Of a DNA stretch of 64,000 nt, positions 8,058-16,204 are shown piece after piece; position 1 is the stretch's first letter; every line of letters starts with the position of its first letter. The position numbers were made by a program, and so were the translations under genes. The notes below the pieces were generated by a model, which was not told where the DNA came from, ran no database searches, and saw nothing but the letters and a program-made list of their open reading frames with translations. This DNA is from Streptomyces calvus. GTDB lineage: Bacteria > Actinomycetota > Actinomycetes > Streptomycetales > Streptomycetaceae. The stretch covers positions 124,001 through 188,000 of the forward strand of contig NZ_VCNP01000055.1 of the NCBI RefSeq assembly GCF_006782915.1. The letters run 5' to 3'.

Positions 8058-9113
8058 ATGCAGCTAGGGATCAACCTCGGCTACTGGGGCGCCGGGATGG
8101 ACGCCGACAACCTCGCCGTGGCTCAGGAGGCCGACCGTCTCGGCTACGCCGTCTGCTGGGCCGCCGAGGCCTACGGCTCCGACGCCGCCACCGTCCTCGC
8201 CTGGGTCGCCGCCCGGACGGAACGCATCGACGTCGGCTCCGCCATCTTCCAGATCCCGGCCCGCCAGCCCGCGATGACCGCGATGACCGCCGCCACCCTG
8301 GACTCCCTGTCCGGCGGCCGCTTCCGCCTCGGCCTCGGCGTCTCCGGCCCGCAGGTCTCCGAGGGCTGGTACGGCGTCAAGTTCGACAAGCCCCTGGCCC
8401 GCACCCGCGAGTACGTCGAGATCATCCGCCGGGCCATGACCCGGGAACGCCTCTCCTACGACGGCGAGCACTGGACCCTCCCGCTGCCCGGCGGCCCCGG
8501 CAAGCCGATCAAGCTCACCGTGCACCCCCAGCGCGAGCACATCCCGCTCTACATCGCCGCCATCGGCCCGAAGAACCTGGAACAGACCGGTGAGATCGCC
8601 GACGGCGCGCTGCTGATCTTCCCCGCCGCCGAGCACCTCGAGGACACCGCCGTCAGGCACCTGCGGGCCGGACGCGAGAAGGCCGGCAAGACCCTCGACG
8701 GCTTCGACATCTGCCCCACCGTCCCCCTCGCCGTCGGCGACGACAAGGACGTCACCGCGCTCGCCGACACCTTCCGCCCCTACACCGCGCTGTACGTCGG
8801 CGGCATGGGCAGCCGCAAGCAGAACTTCTACAACCAGCTCGCGCAGCGCATGGGCTACGAGCAGGAGGCCGCCGAGATCCAGGACAAGTACCTGTCCGGC
8901 GACAAGCAGGGCGCGGCCGCCGCCGTCCCGCACGACCTGATCGACAGCACCACGCTCCTCGGCTCGGTCGACCGCATCGCCGACCGGATGAAGGCGTACG
9001 CGGCCGCCGGCGTCACCACCCTGACCCTCGCCCCGGCCGGCTTCACGCTCGACGAGCGCCTCGCCTCGCTCCGCGCCGGCACCGAGGCCCTGGAACGCGC
9101 CGGCCTCGCGTAG
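8058..9113 (+). CDS. LLM-class F420-dependent oxidoreductase
   Basis: This 351-residue protein of the luciferase-like (LLM) superfamily has a TIM barrel that binds a flavin or F420. Diagnostic segments are the N-terminal LGINLGYWG, the WAAEAYGSDA turn, GSAIFQIPARQPAMTA, the SGGRFRLGLGVSGPQV cofactor loop and LYIAAIGPKNLEQTGEIADG. These resemble actinobacterial F420-dependent enzymes more than FMN alkanal monooxygenases. AGGGGAGCG lies 5 nt before the ATG. The gene is monocistronic, followed by an inverted-repeat element and a terminator. The electron donor F420H2 is inferred from the family; the substrate is unknown. Confidence 0.88.
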   Translation: MQLGINLGYWGAGMDADNLAVAQEADRLGYAVCWAAEAYGSDAATVLAWVAARTERIDVGSAIFQIPARQPAMTAMTAATLDSLSGGRFRLGLGVSGPQVSEGWYGVKFDKPLARTREYVEIIRRAMTRERLSYDGEHWTLPLPGGPGKPIKLTVHPQREHIPLYIAAIGPKNLEQTGEIADGALLIFPAAEHLEDTAVRHLRAGREKAGKTLDGFDICPTVPLAVGDDKDVTALADTFRPYTALYVGGMGSRKQNFYNQLAQRMGYEQEAAEIQDKYLSGDKQGAAAAVPHDLIDSTTLLGSVDRIADRMKAYAAAGVTTLTLAPAGFTLDERLASLRAGTEALERAGLA

Positions 9114-9118
9114 GGCCC

Positions 9119-9203
9119 GTCGTTCGGATCGTCCCGGGGTCGCGGAGTCCGCTCGGGCCGGTCGAAGGACACCGCACCTCACAGCCGGGCTGATCCGAAC
9201 GAC
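9119..9203. repeat. palindromic intergenic element, copy 1
   Basis: Perfect 12-bp inverted arms GTCGTTCGGATC (9119-9130) and GATCCGAACGAC (9192-9203) extend inward with CCCGG/CCGGG. The left 33 bases align with 60954-60986 at 28 of 33 positions, so this is one copy of a dispersed element. It starts 5 nt after the oxidoreductase stop and may also act in transcript termination. Confidence 0.75.
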
Positions 9204-9250
9204 AGGTCCCGGGTGGCCCGCCCGACCGCTCCCGCCGCCCGGCCGGCGGC

Positions 9251-9283
9251 CCCTGCCCCTCGGCCGCCGGGCGAGGGGCAGGG
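9251..9283 (+). terminator. hairpin in the 9114-9430 gap
   Basis: A perfect 12-bp stem (9251-9262 with 9272-9283) with a 9-nt loop. The 317-nt gap between the LLM oxidoreductase and the ferritin-like gene holds only the palindromic element, this hairpin and the promoter region of the ferritin-like gene. Confidence 0.7.
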
Positions 9284-9364
9284 CTACGCACCGGTGCGGG
9301 CCCGTGCGTACTCCTTCCGGCGGACTTGCCGGGCACACCTGTTGCCGTGCCGCGCCGCGCGCAC

Positions 9365-9393
9365 TTGACTCGTTCTTCGCGGGGCCGCAGGAC
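9365..9393 (+). promoter_or_regulatory. candidate housekeeping-type promoter of the ferritin-like gene
   Basis: TTGACT at 9365-9370 is separated by 17 nt from CAGGAC at 9388-9393, a spacing and -35 box like those of HrdB promoters. It lies 38 nt upstream of the ATG at 9431. Confidence 0.4.
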
Positions 9394-9430
9394 CGGACGG
9401 CCGCGGAGGTTCGCGGAGAGGTGGCGCACC

Positions 9431-10219
9431 ATGCTTTCGGCCAAGAGCCTGTTCCAGGAGATCGTCGACAACGACGAGTCCTTCGCCCTGTTCTGCTCCA
9501 TCGCGGCCGGCGGCGAGTCCCAGGGCGGCTGGGAGAACGCCCGTATCGCCGCGCTCGTCCCCGACACAGAGCGCGGACTCGCCCCCAAGATCACCCGGCA
9601 CGGCGCCGACGAGGACAAGCACGGCCGCATCTTCAACGCGCTGATGAAGAAGCGCGGTCTGCGGCCCGTCCCGGTGCCGCCGGAGACCGACTACACGATG
9701 CTCCTGGAGCGCCGGGGCATCGGCTTGGCCCACGACCGACTGCGCCGCGACGAACCGCTCACCGTGCAGGACGTCCTCGTCTACCTCGCCCACAGCAGGG
9801 TCACCGAACAACGCGCCTCCGAGCAGATGGACCTGCTCCGCAAGCACTTCGCCGACCACCCGGACCTGGGCCGCGCGGTCAGGATGATCTCCGCCGACGA
9901 GGACAACCACCTCGCCTACTGCCACGAGGAACTGCTGCGCCTCGCCCGTGCCGGACACGGCCGCGCCATCCAGCGCGCGCTGCGCGAGTGCGCGCTGGCG
10001 GAGATCCGCGTCCACCGGGACGTCAGCCTCGCCGTGATGGCCCGCATGGGCCGCATCCTCGGCTGGTCCAGGCCGAAGGCAGCGCTCCTGGCGGCAGGCA
10101 TCCACGCGGTGTACGCGTACGAACGCCTGGGCGGCTGGCGCCGCATGGTCTCCCTCAGGATGCCCGAGCGCCGCAACGCGCTGGGCGGCCCGCCCAGCCC
10201 GGAACCCGAGTTCGCCTGA
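9431..10219 (+). CDS. ferritin-like domain protein
   Basis: This 262-residue, mostly helical protein has two ExxH units typical of ferritin-like di-iron four-helix bundles. The first is E61/H64 in GADEDKHGR and the second E157/H160 in SADEDNHLAYCHEE. Additional Glu residues lie on the intervening helix (TEQRASEQMD, 125-134). The ATG at 9431 is preferred because a GGAGAGG site lies upstream and an in-frame extension is arginine-rich and non-coding in character. No signal peptide is present, so it should be cytosolic. It stands alone, convergent with corA. A di-iron oxygenase, or oxidative-stress or iron-storage role, is inferred from the metal motif only. Confidence 0.8.
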   Translation: MLSAKSLFQEIVDNDESFALFCSIAAGGESQGGWENARIAALVPDTERGLAPKITRHGADEDKHGRIFNALMKKRGLRPVPVPPETDYTMLLERRGIGLAHDRLRRDEPLTVQDVLVYLAHSRVTEQRASEQMDLLRKHFADHPDLGRAVRMISADEDNHLAYCHEELLRLARAGHGRAIQRALRECALAEIRVHRDVSLAVMARMGRILGWSRPKAALLAAGIHAVYAYERLGGWRRMVSLRMPERRNALGGPPSPEPEFA

Positions 10220-10237
10220 CGCGCCTCCCGGCCGGCC

Positions 10238-11233
10238 CTACATCCAGCCGCGCCGCTTGAACAGCCGGAACAGCAGCACTTCCAGCGCGGCCATCACCAC
10301 GATCACCGCCGGATACGCCCACCCCCACCGCAGCTCCGGCATGTGCTCGAAGTTCATGCCGTAGACCCCCGCGATCATCGTGGGCACCGCGGCCATGGCC
10401 GCCCACGCCGAGATCTTCCGCATGTCGTCGTTCTGCCGCACGCTCATCTGCGCCAGATGAGCCGACAGGATGTCCGAGACCAGCCGGTCCAGCCCCTCCA
10501 CGGACTCGTTCACGCGGGTGAGGTGGTCGTGCACGTCACGGAAGAACGGCCGCGCTCCGCCCGCCACGAACGGCACCCCCGCCCCGTACGAGCCGACCCC
10601 CGCCAGCCGGGTCATCGGCAGCACGAGCGGTCCCGTCGCCCGCCGGAACTCCAGGATCTGCCGCTTGAAGTTGTAGATCCGGGACGCGGTGTGCCGCGAC
10701 CCGCCCCCGTCCGGGGAGAAGACCTCCTCCTCCAGTTGCTCCAGGTCGGTCTGCAGCTCGGTCGCCACGTCCAGGTAGTGGTCCACGACGGCGTCGGCGA
10801 CCGCGTACACCACCGACGTCGGCCCCTTGCCCAGCAGCTCCCGCTCCCGCTCCAGCCGGCTCCGTACGGCACCGAGCGGCGAACCCTCGCCGTGCCGCAC
10901 GGTCACCACGAACGAGTCGCCGAGGAAGACCATGATCTCCCCGGTGGAGACGGTGTCGGTCCGCGGCTCGTACAGCACCGGTTTGAGGACCAGGAACAGC
11001 GAGTCGTCGTACACCTCCAGCTTGGGCCGCTGATGGGCCTTGAGGGCGTCCTCCACCGCCAGCGGGTGCAGCCCGAACTCCTGCGAGACCAGGTCGAACT
11101 CGCCGGCCGTCGGCTCGTGCAGCCCGATCCACACGAACCCTCCCGCCGACCGCGCCTCGGCCAGCGCGTCCGAGAAGTCCTCGGGCCCCTCCGACCGCTG
11201 CCCCTCCCGGTAGACCGCACAGTCGACGATCAC
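10238..11233 (-). CDS. corA: CorA-type magnesium/cobalt transporter
   Basis: This 331-residue inner-membrane divalent cation channel has a large N-terminal cytosolic domain and a long helix before the membrane. Two C-terminal transmembrane helices follow. The signature GMN (residues 292-294) lies in the loop between them, followed by YPAVIVVMAALEVLLF and the basic tail FKRRGWM. These are the CorA hallmarks. The GTG at 11233 is preferred over upstream starts because GGGAGGAG is about 10 nt before it and the protein then begins VIVDCAVYREG, the family N terminus. The gene is convergent with the ferritin-like gene and divergent from the phosphatase. Confidence 0.92.
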   Translation of the reverse strand: MIVDCAVYREGQRSEGPEDFSDALAEARSAGGFVWIGLHEPTAGEFDLVSQEFGLHPLAVEDALKAHQRPKLEVYDDSLFLVLKPVLYEPRTDTVSTGEIMVFLGDSFVVTVRHGEGSPLGAVRSRLERERELLGKGPTSVVYAVADAVVDHYLDVATELQTDLEQLEEEVFSPDGGGSRHTASRIYNFKRQILEFRRATGPLVLPMTRLAGVGSYGAGVPFVAGGARPFFRDVHDHLTRVNESVEGLDRLVSDILSAHLAQMSVRQNDDMRKISAWAAMAAVPTMIAGVYGMNFEHMPELRWGWAYPAVIVVMAALEVLLFRLFKRRGWM

Positions 11234-11282
11234 AGAACGCACTCTCCTCCCACTCGACGGACACCGCACACACCGGTGCGCC

Positions 11283-11288
11283 TACCCT
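11283..11288 (+). promoter_or_regulatory. candidate -10 box (TACCCT), leaderless
   Basis: TACCCT ends 7 nt before the ATG at 11296 with no purine-rich ribosome site between them. It would drive the phosphatase-DUF3090-kinase-like cluster. Confidence 0.4.
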
Positions 11289-11295
11289 GGGCGGC

Positions 11296-11982
11296 ATGCC
11301 CACGTTGCTCCTGGTCCGGCACGGACGCTCCACCGCCAACACCGAGGGACTGCTCGCCGGCTGGACGCCCGGCGTCGCCCTCGACGACCGCGGCGCCGCC
11401 CAGGCCGCCGCCCTGCCCGGACGGCTCGCCCAGCTGCCGCTCTCCGAGGTCGTCACCAGCCCGCTCCAACGCTGCCAGGAGACCGTCCGGCCCCTCCTGG
11501 ACGCCCGGCCCGGCCTCACCGCCCACACCGACGAGCGCATCGGCGAGTGCCACTACGGCGACTGGTCGGGCCGCAAGCTCGCCGAACTCAAGGACGAACC
11601 GCTGATGGAGGTGGTGCAGGCGCACCCCTCGGCGGCGGCGTTCCCCGGCGGGGAGTCCATGCGCGCGATGCAGACCCGCGCCGCCGAGGCGGTGCGCGAG
11701 TGGAACGCGCGCGTGGAACGCGACCACGGCCCCGACGCCGTCTATTTCATGTGTTCGCACGGTGACATCATCAAGTCCCTCGTCGCCGACGCACTCGGAC
11801 TTCATCTCGACCTCTTCCAGCGGATTTCCGTTGAACCGTGTTCCATCACCGCGATCCGTTACACCCGGCTGCGGCCGTTTCTCGTCCGTCTCGGCGACAC
11901 CGGGGACTTCACCTCGCTGGCGCCGCGCGAGGAGACGCCCGCCGACGACGCCACGGTCGGGGGCGACGCGGGCGCACCGTGA
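11296..11982 (+). CDS. histidine phosphatase family protein (MSMEG_4193 type)
   Basis: This 228-residue protein of the phosphoglycerate-mutase/histidine phosphatase superfamily has the catalytic LVRHGRSTAN motif at its N terminus, with the nucleophilic His at residue 8. The second active-site His is in FMCSHGDIIKS. The downstream neighbours, DUF3090 and a PI3/4-kinase-like protein, are the partners seen with this actinobacterial subfamily (TIGR03848 as I remember it). The gap to DUF3090 is 88 nt, so co-transcription is likely. A phosphomonoesterase activity is safe; the substrate is not known. The C-terminal 30 residues are low-complexity and acidic. Confidence 0.88.
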   Translation: MPTLLLVRHGRSTANTEGLLAGWTPGVALDDRGAAQAAALPGRLAQLPLSEVVTSPLQRCQETVRPLLDARPGLTAHTDERIGECHYGDWSGRKLAELKDEPLMEVVQAHPSAAAFPGGESMRAMQTRAAEAVREWNARVERDHGPDAVYFMCSHGDIIKSLVADALGLHLDLFQRISVEPCSITAIRYTRLRPFLVRLGDTGDFTSLAPREETPADDATVGGDAGAP

Positions 11983-12070
11983 TCGTCGGCCGCAGTAGGG
12001 TGAAGCGACCGCAGCGTTGCGCTCCCTCCGAACAGCCGCCCCTTCCCACAACTCTCAATGGAGACAGGAC

Positions 12071-12661
12071 GTGTCCCGTCAGGTGTTCCTCTACGACCAA
12101 CCGGAACGTTTCGTGGCCGGTACGGTCGGGTTGCCAGGGCGCCGTACGTTCTTCCTCCAGGCCTCCGCCGGCTCCCGGGTGACCAGCGTGGCCCTGGAGA
12201 AGACCCAGGTCGCGGCGCTCGCCGAACGCATGGACGAACTGCTCGACGAGGTGGTGCGCCGCAGCGGCGGCAGCGCCGCGGTGCCCGCCATGGCGCCGAC
12301 CGAGATCACCGACACCGCCCCGCTGGACACCCCCGTCGAGGAGGAGTTCCGGGTCGGCACCATGGCGCTCGCCTGGGACGGCGAGGAGCAGCGCATGATC
12401 GTCGAGGCGCAGGCCCTCGTCGAACTCGACGCCGACTCCGAGGAGGACCTGGCCGAGGCCGAGGAGCGGCTGCTCCAGGACGAGGAGAACGGTCCGCCGA
12501 TGCTCCGCGTCCGGCTCACCGGCGCGCAGGCCCGCGCCTTCGCCAAGCGCGCCCTCGACGTCGTCAACGCCGGGCGGCCGCCGTGCCCGCTGTGCAGCCT
12601 CCCGCTCGACCCGGAAGGACACGTATGTCCGCGCCAGAACGGATACCGCCGCGGAGCGTGA
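12071..12661 (+). CDS. DUF3090 family protein with C-terminal zinc knuckle
   Basis: This 196-residue protein belongs to the actinobacterial DUF3090 family. It begins VSRQVFLYDQPERFVAGTVGLPGRRTFFLQ, the conserved N terminus, and ends with a treble-cysteine cluster, PCPLCSLPLDPEGHVC, that probably binds zinc. The start is GTG with GGAGAC upstream; an ATG further up would add a sequence with no family match. The last 37 nt overlap the kinase-like gene in another frame, so the two are translationally coupled. Function is unknown. Its fixed position between a histidine phosphatase and a kinase-like protein suggests all three act on one substrate (inference). Confidence 0.88.
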   Translation: MSRQVFLYDQPERFVAGTVGLPGRRTFFLQASAGSRVTSVALEKTQVAALAERMDELLDEVVRRSGGSAAVPAMAPTEITDTAPLDTPVEEEFRVGTMALAWDGEEQRMIVEAQALVELDADSEEDLAEAEERLLQDEENGPPMLRVRLTGAQARAFAKRALDVVNAGRPPCPLCSLPLDPEGHVCPRQNGYRRGA

Positions 12662-13458
12662 ACGCCGCCGACCCGGCCGCCGCGGTGCTGCTCGCCGAGG
12701 GCGAGCTGACCGTGCGCGGACGCATCCGTGAGGCGTCGAACGCCGCCCTGTACTGCACCGTGACGCACGAGGACCGCGAGGCCGCGTGCGTGTACAAGCC
12801 GGTCGCGGGGGAGCGCCCCCTGTGGGACTTCCCCGACGGGACCCTCGCGGGCCGGGAGGTCGCCGCGTACGAGGTCTCGCGGGCCACCGGCTGGAACCTG
12901 GTGCCGCCCACCGTGCTGCGGGACGGGCCGTACGGCGAGGGCATGTGCCAGCTGTGGATCGAGACCGCGCCCGGCGCGGAGCTGCTGGCGCTCGTGGACG
13001 GCGAGGAACCGGAGCCGGGCTGGAAGGCGATCGGCCTCGCGGAGGTCGGCGAGGGCCGCACCGCGCTGCTGGTGCACGCCGACGACCCGCGGCTGCGCCG
13101 GCTGGCCGTGCTCGACGCGGTGATCAACAACGCCGACCGCAAGGGCGGTCACCTGCTGCCCACCGCGGACGGCCTGCTGTACGGCATCGACCACGGCGTC
13201 ACCTTCAACGTCGAGGACAAGCTGCGCACCCTGCTGTGGGGCTGGGCCGGTGAGCCGCTCACCGAGGAGGCGGTGGAGGTCCTCGAGGGCCTCGGCGCGG
13301 CCCTCACGGACGGCGGCGCCCTCGCCGACCGCCTGGCCCCGCTCATCACCCGCGCGGAGATCGACGCCACCCACGCGCGCGTCGAGGCGATGCTCACCTC
13401 CGGCGTGCACCCGGTGCCCGGCGGCGAGTGGCCCGCGATCCCCTGGCCGCCGGTCTGA
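12625..13458 (+). CDS. SCO1664-family PI3/4-kinase-like protein
   Basis: This 277-residue protein has kinase-like catalytic elements. Residues 168-176 read NNADRKGGH and residues 188-195 read IDHGVTFN. They resemble the NTDRxNxN catalytic loop and AIDNGLAF metal motif of type II phosphatidylinositol 4-kinases. An N-terminal glycine-poor nucleotide loop with the Lys in CVYKPVAGERPLWDFP matches the family (TIGR03843 as I remember it). The start ATG at 12625 has GGAAGGA upstream and lies inside the end of DUF3090. mshC follows 104 nt later behind its own promoter-like hexamer. ATP-dependent phosphotransfer is likely; whether the target is a lipid, small molecule or protein is open. Confidence 0.85.
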   Translation: MSAPERIPPRSVNAADPAAAVLLAEGELTVRGRIREASNAALYCTVTHEDREAACVYKPVAGERPLWDFPDGTLAGREVAAYEVSRATGWNLVPPTVLRDGPYGEGMCQLWIETAPGAELLALVDGEEPEPGWKAIGLAEVGEGRTALLVHADDPRLRRLAVLDAVINNADRKGGHLLPTADGLLYGIDHGVTFNVEDKLRTLLWGWAGEPLTEEAVEVLEGLGAALTDGGALADRLAPLITRAEIDATHARVEAMLTSGVHPVPGGEWPAIPWPPV

Positions 13459-13550
13459 CCGCGGCGCACAGCACGCCGGGAGCCCACGCGCAAGAGTGCC
13501 TTCCCGGTCATCCGGGCTGCTCCGGTTCGTATCTGGAACCCCGGTCCGGT

Positions 13551-13556
13551 TAGGCT
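13551..13556 (+). promoter_or_regulatory. candidate -10 box (TAGGCT) of mshC, leaderless
   Basis: TAGGCT ends 6 nt before the ATG at 13563. TTCGTA at 13526-13531 is a weak -35 candidate. No Shine-Dalgarno sequence precedes the start. Confidence 0.5.
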
Positions 13557-13562
13557 CATGGC

Positions 13563-14792
13563 ATGCATGCCTGGCCCGCTTCCGAGGTCCCCGCCCTGCC
13601 CGGTCAGGGCCGCGACCTGAGGATCCACGACACCGCGACCGGCGGCCCGGTCACCCTCGACCCCGGTCCCGTCGCCCGTATCTACGTCTGCGGCATCACC
13701 CCCTACGACGCCACCCACATCGGACACGCGGCGACGTACAACGCGTTCGACCTCGTACAGCGCGTGTGGCTCGACACCAAGCGGCAGGTGCACTACGTCC
13801 AGAACGTCACCGACGTCGACGACCCGCTGCTGGAGCGGGCCGACCGGGACGGCGTCGACTGGGCCGCGCTCGCGGAGCAGGAGACCGCCCTCTTCCGTGA
13901 GGACATGACCGCCCTGCGGATGCTGCCGCCCCGGCACTACATAGGCGCCGTGGAGGCGATACCCGGCATCGTCCCGCTCGTCGAGCGCCTGCGCGACCAC
14001 GGCGCCGCCTACGAGCTCGAGGGCGACATCTACTTCTCCGTCGAGTCCGACCCGCACTTCGGTCAGGTCTCGAACCTCGACGCCGCCGCGATGCGGCTGC
14101 TGTCCGCCGAACGCGGCGGCGACCCGGAACGCCCGGGCAAGAAGAACCCGGTCGACCCGATGCTGTGGATGGCGGCCCGCGAGGGCGAGCCGAGCTGGGA
14201 CGGCGGCTCGCTCGGCCGGGGCCGGCCCGGCTGGCACATCGAGTGCGTGGCCATCGCCCTCGACCACCTCGGCATGGGCTTCGACGTCCAGGGCGGCGGC
14301 TCCGACCTGGTCTTCCCGCACCACGAGATGGGCGCCTCGCACGCCCAGGTGCTCACCGGCGAGTTCCCCATGGCCAAGGCGTACGTCCACGCCGGCATGG
14401 TCGCCCTGCACGGCGAGAAGATGTCCAAGTCCAAGGGCAACCTGGTCTTCGTGTCCGCGCTGCGGCGCGACGGCGTCGACCCGGCGGCGATCCGGCTGGC
14501 GCTGCTCGCCCACCACTACCGCGCCGACTGGGAGTGGACCGACCAGGTCCTCCGGGACGCCGAGGCCCGCCTTGGCCGCTGGCGCGCCGCGGTCTCCCGC
14601 CCCGACGGCCCGCCCGCCGAGGCGCTGGTCGAGGAGATCCGCGAGGCCCTCGCCGACGACCTGGACGCGCCCGCCGCGCTGGCCGCCGTCGACCGCTGGG
14701 TCGGGCTGCAGGAGGCGAGCGGCGGCACCGACACCGGCGCCCCCGGCGTGGTCTCCCGCGCGGTGGACGCCCTGCTCGGCGTGGCGCTGTAA
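13563..14792 (+). CDS. mshC: mycothiol ligase MshC (cysteine:GlcN-Ins ligase)
   Basis: This 409-residue enzyme joins cysteine to glucosaminyl-inositol, the ATP-dependent third enzymatic step of mycothiol synthesis. It is a class I aminoacyl-tRNA-synthetase homologue. Visible features are zinc ligand C43 in YVCGITPYD, the HIGH sequence at residues 52-55 and K286-S290 (KMSKS) near the C terminus. Its length is that of MshC, about 50 residues shorter than cysteinyl-tRNA synthetase because the tRNA-binding tail is missing. The N terminus MHAWPASEVP is typical of MshC. Two ATGs lie within 5 nt; only 13563 is in frame. The neighbouring kinase-like, DUF3090 and phosphatase genes are its usual actinobacterial context. 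Confidence 0.95.
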   Translation: MHAWPASEVPALPGQGRDLRIHDTATGGPVTLDPGPVARIYVCGITPYDATHIGHAATYNAFDLVQRVWLDTKRQVHYVQNVTDVDDPLLERADRDGVDWAALAEQETALFREDMTALRMLPPRHYIGAVEAIPGIVPLVERLRDHGAAYELEGDIYFSVESDPHFGQVSNLDAAAMRLLSAERGGDPERPGKKNPVDPMLWMAAREGEPSWDGGSLGRGRPGWHIECVAIALDHLGMGFDVQGGGSDLVFPHHEMGASHAQVLTGEFPMAKAYVHAGMVALHGEKMSKSKGNLVFVSALRRDGVDPAAIRLALLAHHYRADWEWTDQVLRDAEARLGRWRAAVSRPDGPPAEALVEEIREALADDLDAPAALAAVDRWVGLQEASGGTDTGAPGVVSRAVDALLGVAL

Positions 14793-14826
14793 CCGGCCGC
14801 GTACGCGCTCACCGGCGAACACGGCG

Positions 14827-14860
14827 AAGGGGCGCCCCGTCCTCGGACGGGGCGCCCCTT
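14827..14860. terminator. bidirectional hairpin between mshC and PAC2 gene
   Basis: A perfect 14-bp stem (14827-14840 with 14847-14860), flanked by AA and TT, separates the two convergent genes. Confidence 0.88.
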
Positions 14861-14898
14861 CTCGCTGCCCATCGGACCGCTCGGTCCTCCAGGACCGT

Positions 14899-16041
14899 TC
14901 AGTCCTCCGACGACTCCTCGCCGTCGGAGCCCTTCCCGCCGTTCGGGCCCGTGTCCGTGCCAGGGCCCGTGTCCGTGCCAGGGCCCGTGTCCGTGCCTGG
15001 GCCCGTGCCCGTGCCCGAGTCCGCGCCGGTACCCGAGTCCGCGCCGGTACCCGAGTCCGCGCCGGTACCCGTGTCCGGGCCCGGGTCCGTCTCCGGCTTC
15101 GGCGTCCGCGGCGGGCGGGAGCGACCGCCCGGAGCGTCCCGCCGGTACGGCGTGCTCTCCGAACCGTCGGCCGTGGCATGTCCGCCCGGCGGCCCCGACG
15201 CCCCGTCACGGCGCCGCAGATAGCGCTCGAACTCGCGGGCGATCGCCTCGCCCGACGCCTCCGGCAGCTCGGCGGTGTCCCGGGCCTCCTCCAGCGTCTG
15301 GACGTACTCGGCGACCTCGCTGTCCTCCGCGGCCAGTTGGTCCACGCCCAGCTGCCAGGCGCGCGCGTCCTCGGGCAGCTCGCCCAGCGGGATGCGCACG
15401 TCGATCAGGTCCTCCAGCCGGTTCAGCAGGGCCAGCGTGGCCTTCGGGTTCGGCGGCTGCGACACGTAGTGCGGCACCGCCGCCCACAGCGACACCGCGG
15501 GCACACCGGCGTGCGTGCACGCCTCCTGGAGGATGCCGACGATGCCCGTGGGGCCCTCGTACTTGGTCTCCTCCAGATCCATGCGGCGGGCCAGGTCCGG
15601 GTCGGACGTGGTGCCGCTGATCGGGACCGGACGGGTGTGCGGGGTGTCGCCGAGCAGCGCGCCCAGCACGACCACCAGTTCCACGCCGAGTTCGTGCGCG
15701 AAGCCGAGGATCTCGTTGCAGAACGAGCGCCACCGCATGGACGGTTCGATGCCGCGGACCAGCACCAGGTCGCGCGGCTTCTCGCCGCCGACCCGGACCA
15801 CCGACAACCGCGTCGTCGGCCAGGTGATCTTGCGGACCCCGCCGTCCATGAAGACCGTGGGGCGGTTCACCTGGAAGTCGTAGTAGTCCTCGGCGTCCAG
15901 CGCCGCGAACACCTCGCCCTTCCATTCCCGCTCCAGGTGCGCGACCGCGGTGGAGGCAGCGTCACCGGCATCGTTCCAGCCCTCGAACGCGGCCACCATG
16001 ACCGGGTCGATCAGCTCGGGAACCCCCTCGAGCTCGATCAC
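14899..16041 (-). CDS. PAC2 family protein with repetitive Gly/Thr/Asp tail
   Basis: This 380-residue protein has an N-terminal PAC2 domain (about 1-285). It contains FEGWNDAGDAAS, DYYDFQVNRPTV, the VVLGALLGDTPHTRPVP loop and PAVSLWAAVPHYVSQPPNP, all characteristic of the actinobacterial PAC2 family related to proteasome-assembly chaperones. The start is GTG with AGGAGG 6 nt upstream, giving VIELEGVPELIDPV; the longer open frame upstream does not look coding. The last ~85 residues are disordered and contain hexapeptide repeats (GTGADS and GTDTGP types). Presence of a PAC2 protein in a genome with a 20S proteasome is suggestive, but a chaperone role in bacteria is not established. Confidence 0.88.
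   Translation of the reverse strand: MIELEGVPELIDPVMVAAFEGWNDAGDAASTAVAHLEREWKGEVFAALDAEDYYDFQVNRPTVFMDGGVRKITWPTTRLSVVRVGGEKPRDLVLVRGIEPSMRWRSFCNEILGFAHELGVELVVVLGALLGDTPHTRPVPISGTTSDPDLARRMDLEETKYEGPTGIVGILQEACTHAGVPAVSLWAAVPHYVSQPPNPKATLALLNRLEDLIDVRIPLGELPEDARAWQLGVDQLAAEDSEVAEYVQTLEEARDTAELPEASGEAIAREFERYLRRRDGASGPPGGHATADGSESTPYRRDAPGGRSRPPRTPKPETDPGPDTGTGADSGTGADSGTGADSGTGTGPGTDTGPGTDTGPGTDTGPNGGKGSDGEESSED
14945..15067. repeat. two adjacent 18-bp tandem repeat blocks in the PAC2 gene tail
   Basis: Block one has three near-perfect 18-bp units at 14945-14998. Block two has three 18-bp units at 15014-15067. Both preserve the reading frame, so copy-number change would lengthen or shorten the protein tail by six residues per unit. 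Confidence 0.9.
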
Positions 16042-16204
16042 CCAGCGCCTCCTTCCGACGTGCCCTCGCGTACGTCCCAACCTTACGGCGTGACCACGGG
16101 GGGTCCGCAGCCCCCTCACGGGGGGAGTGCTCCCATCACTGCCCCAACCTGCAGCGGGAAACACCCTTCGGCGATCCGGGAGCCGACGAACCGGAGGCGA
16201 TCGT

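Noticed and set aside
13563..14792. Cysteinyl-tRNA synthetase as an alternative for mshC
   Set aside because: The protein lacks the C-terminal tRNA-binding extension, begins with the MshC-type N terminus and sits beside the usual MshC neighbours.
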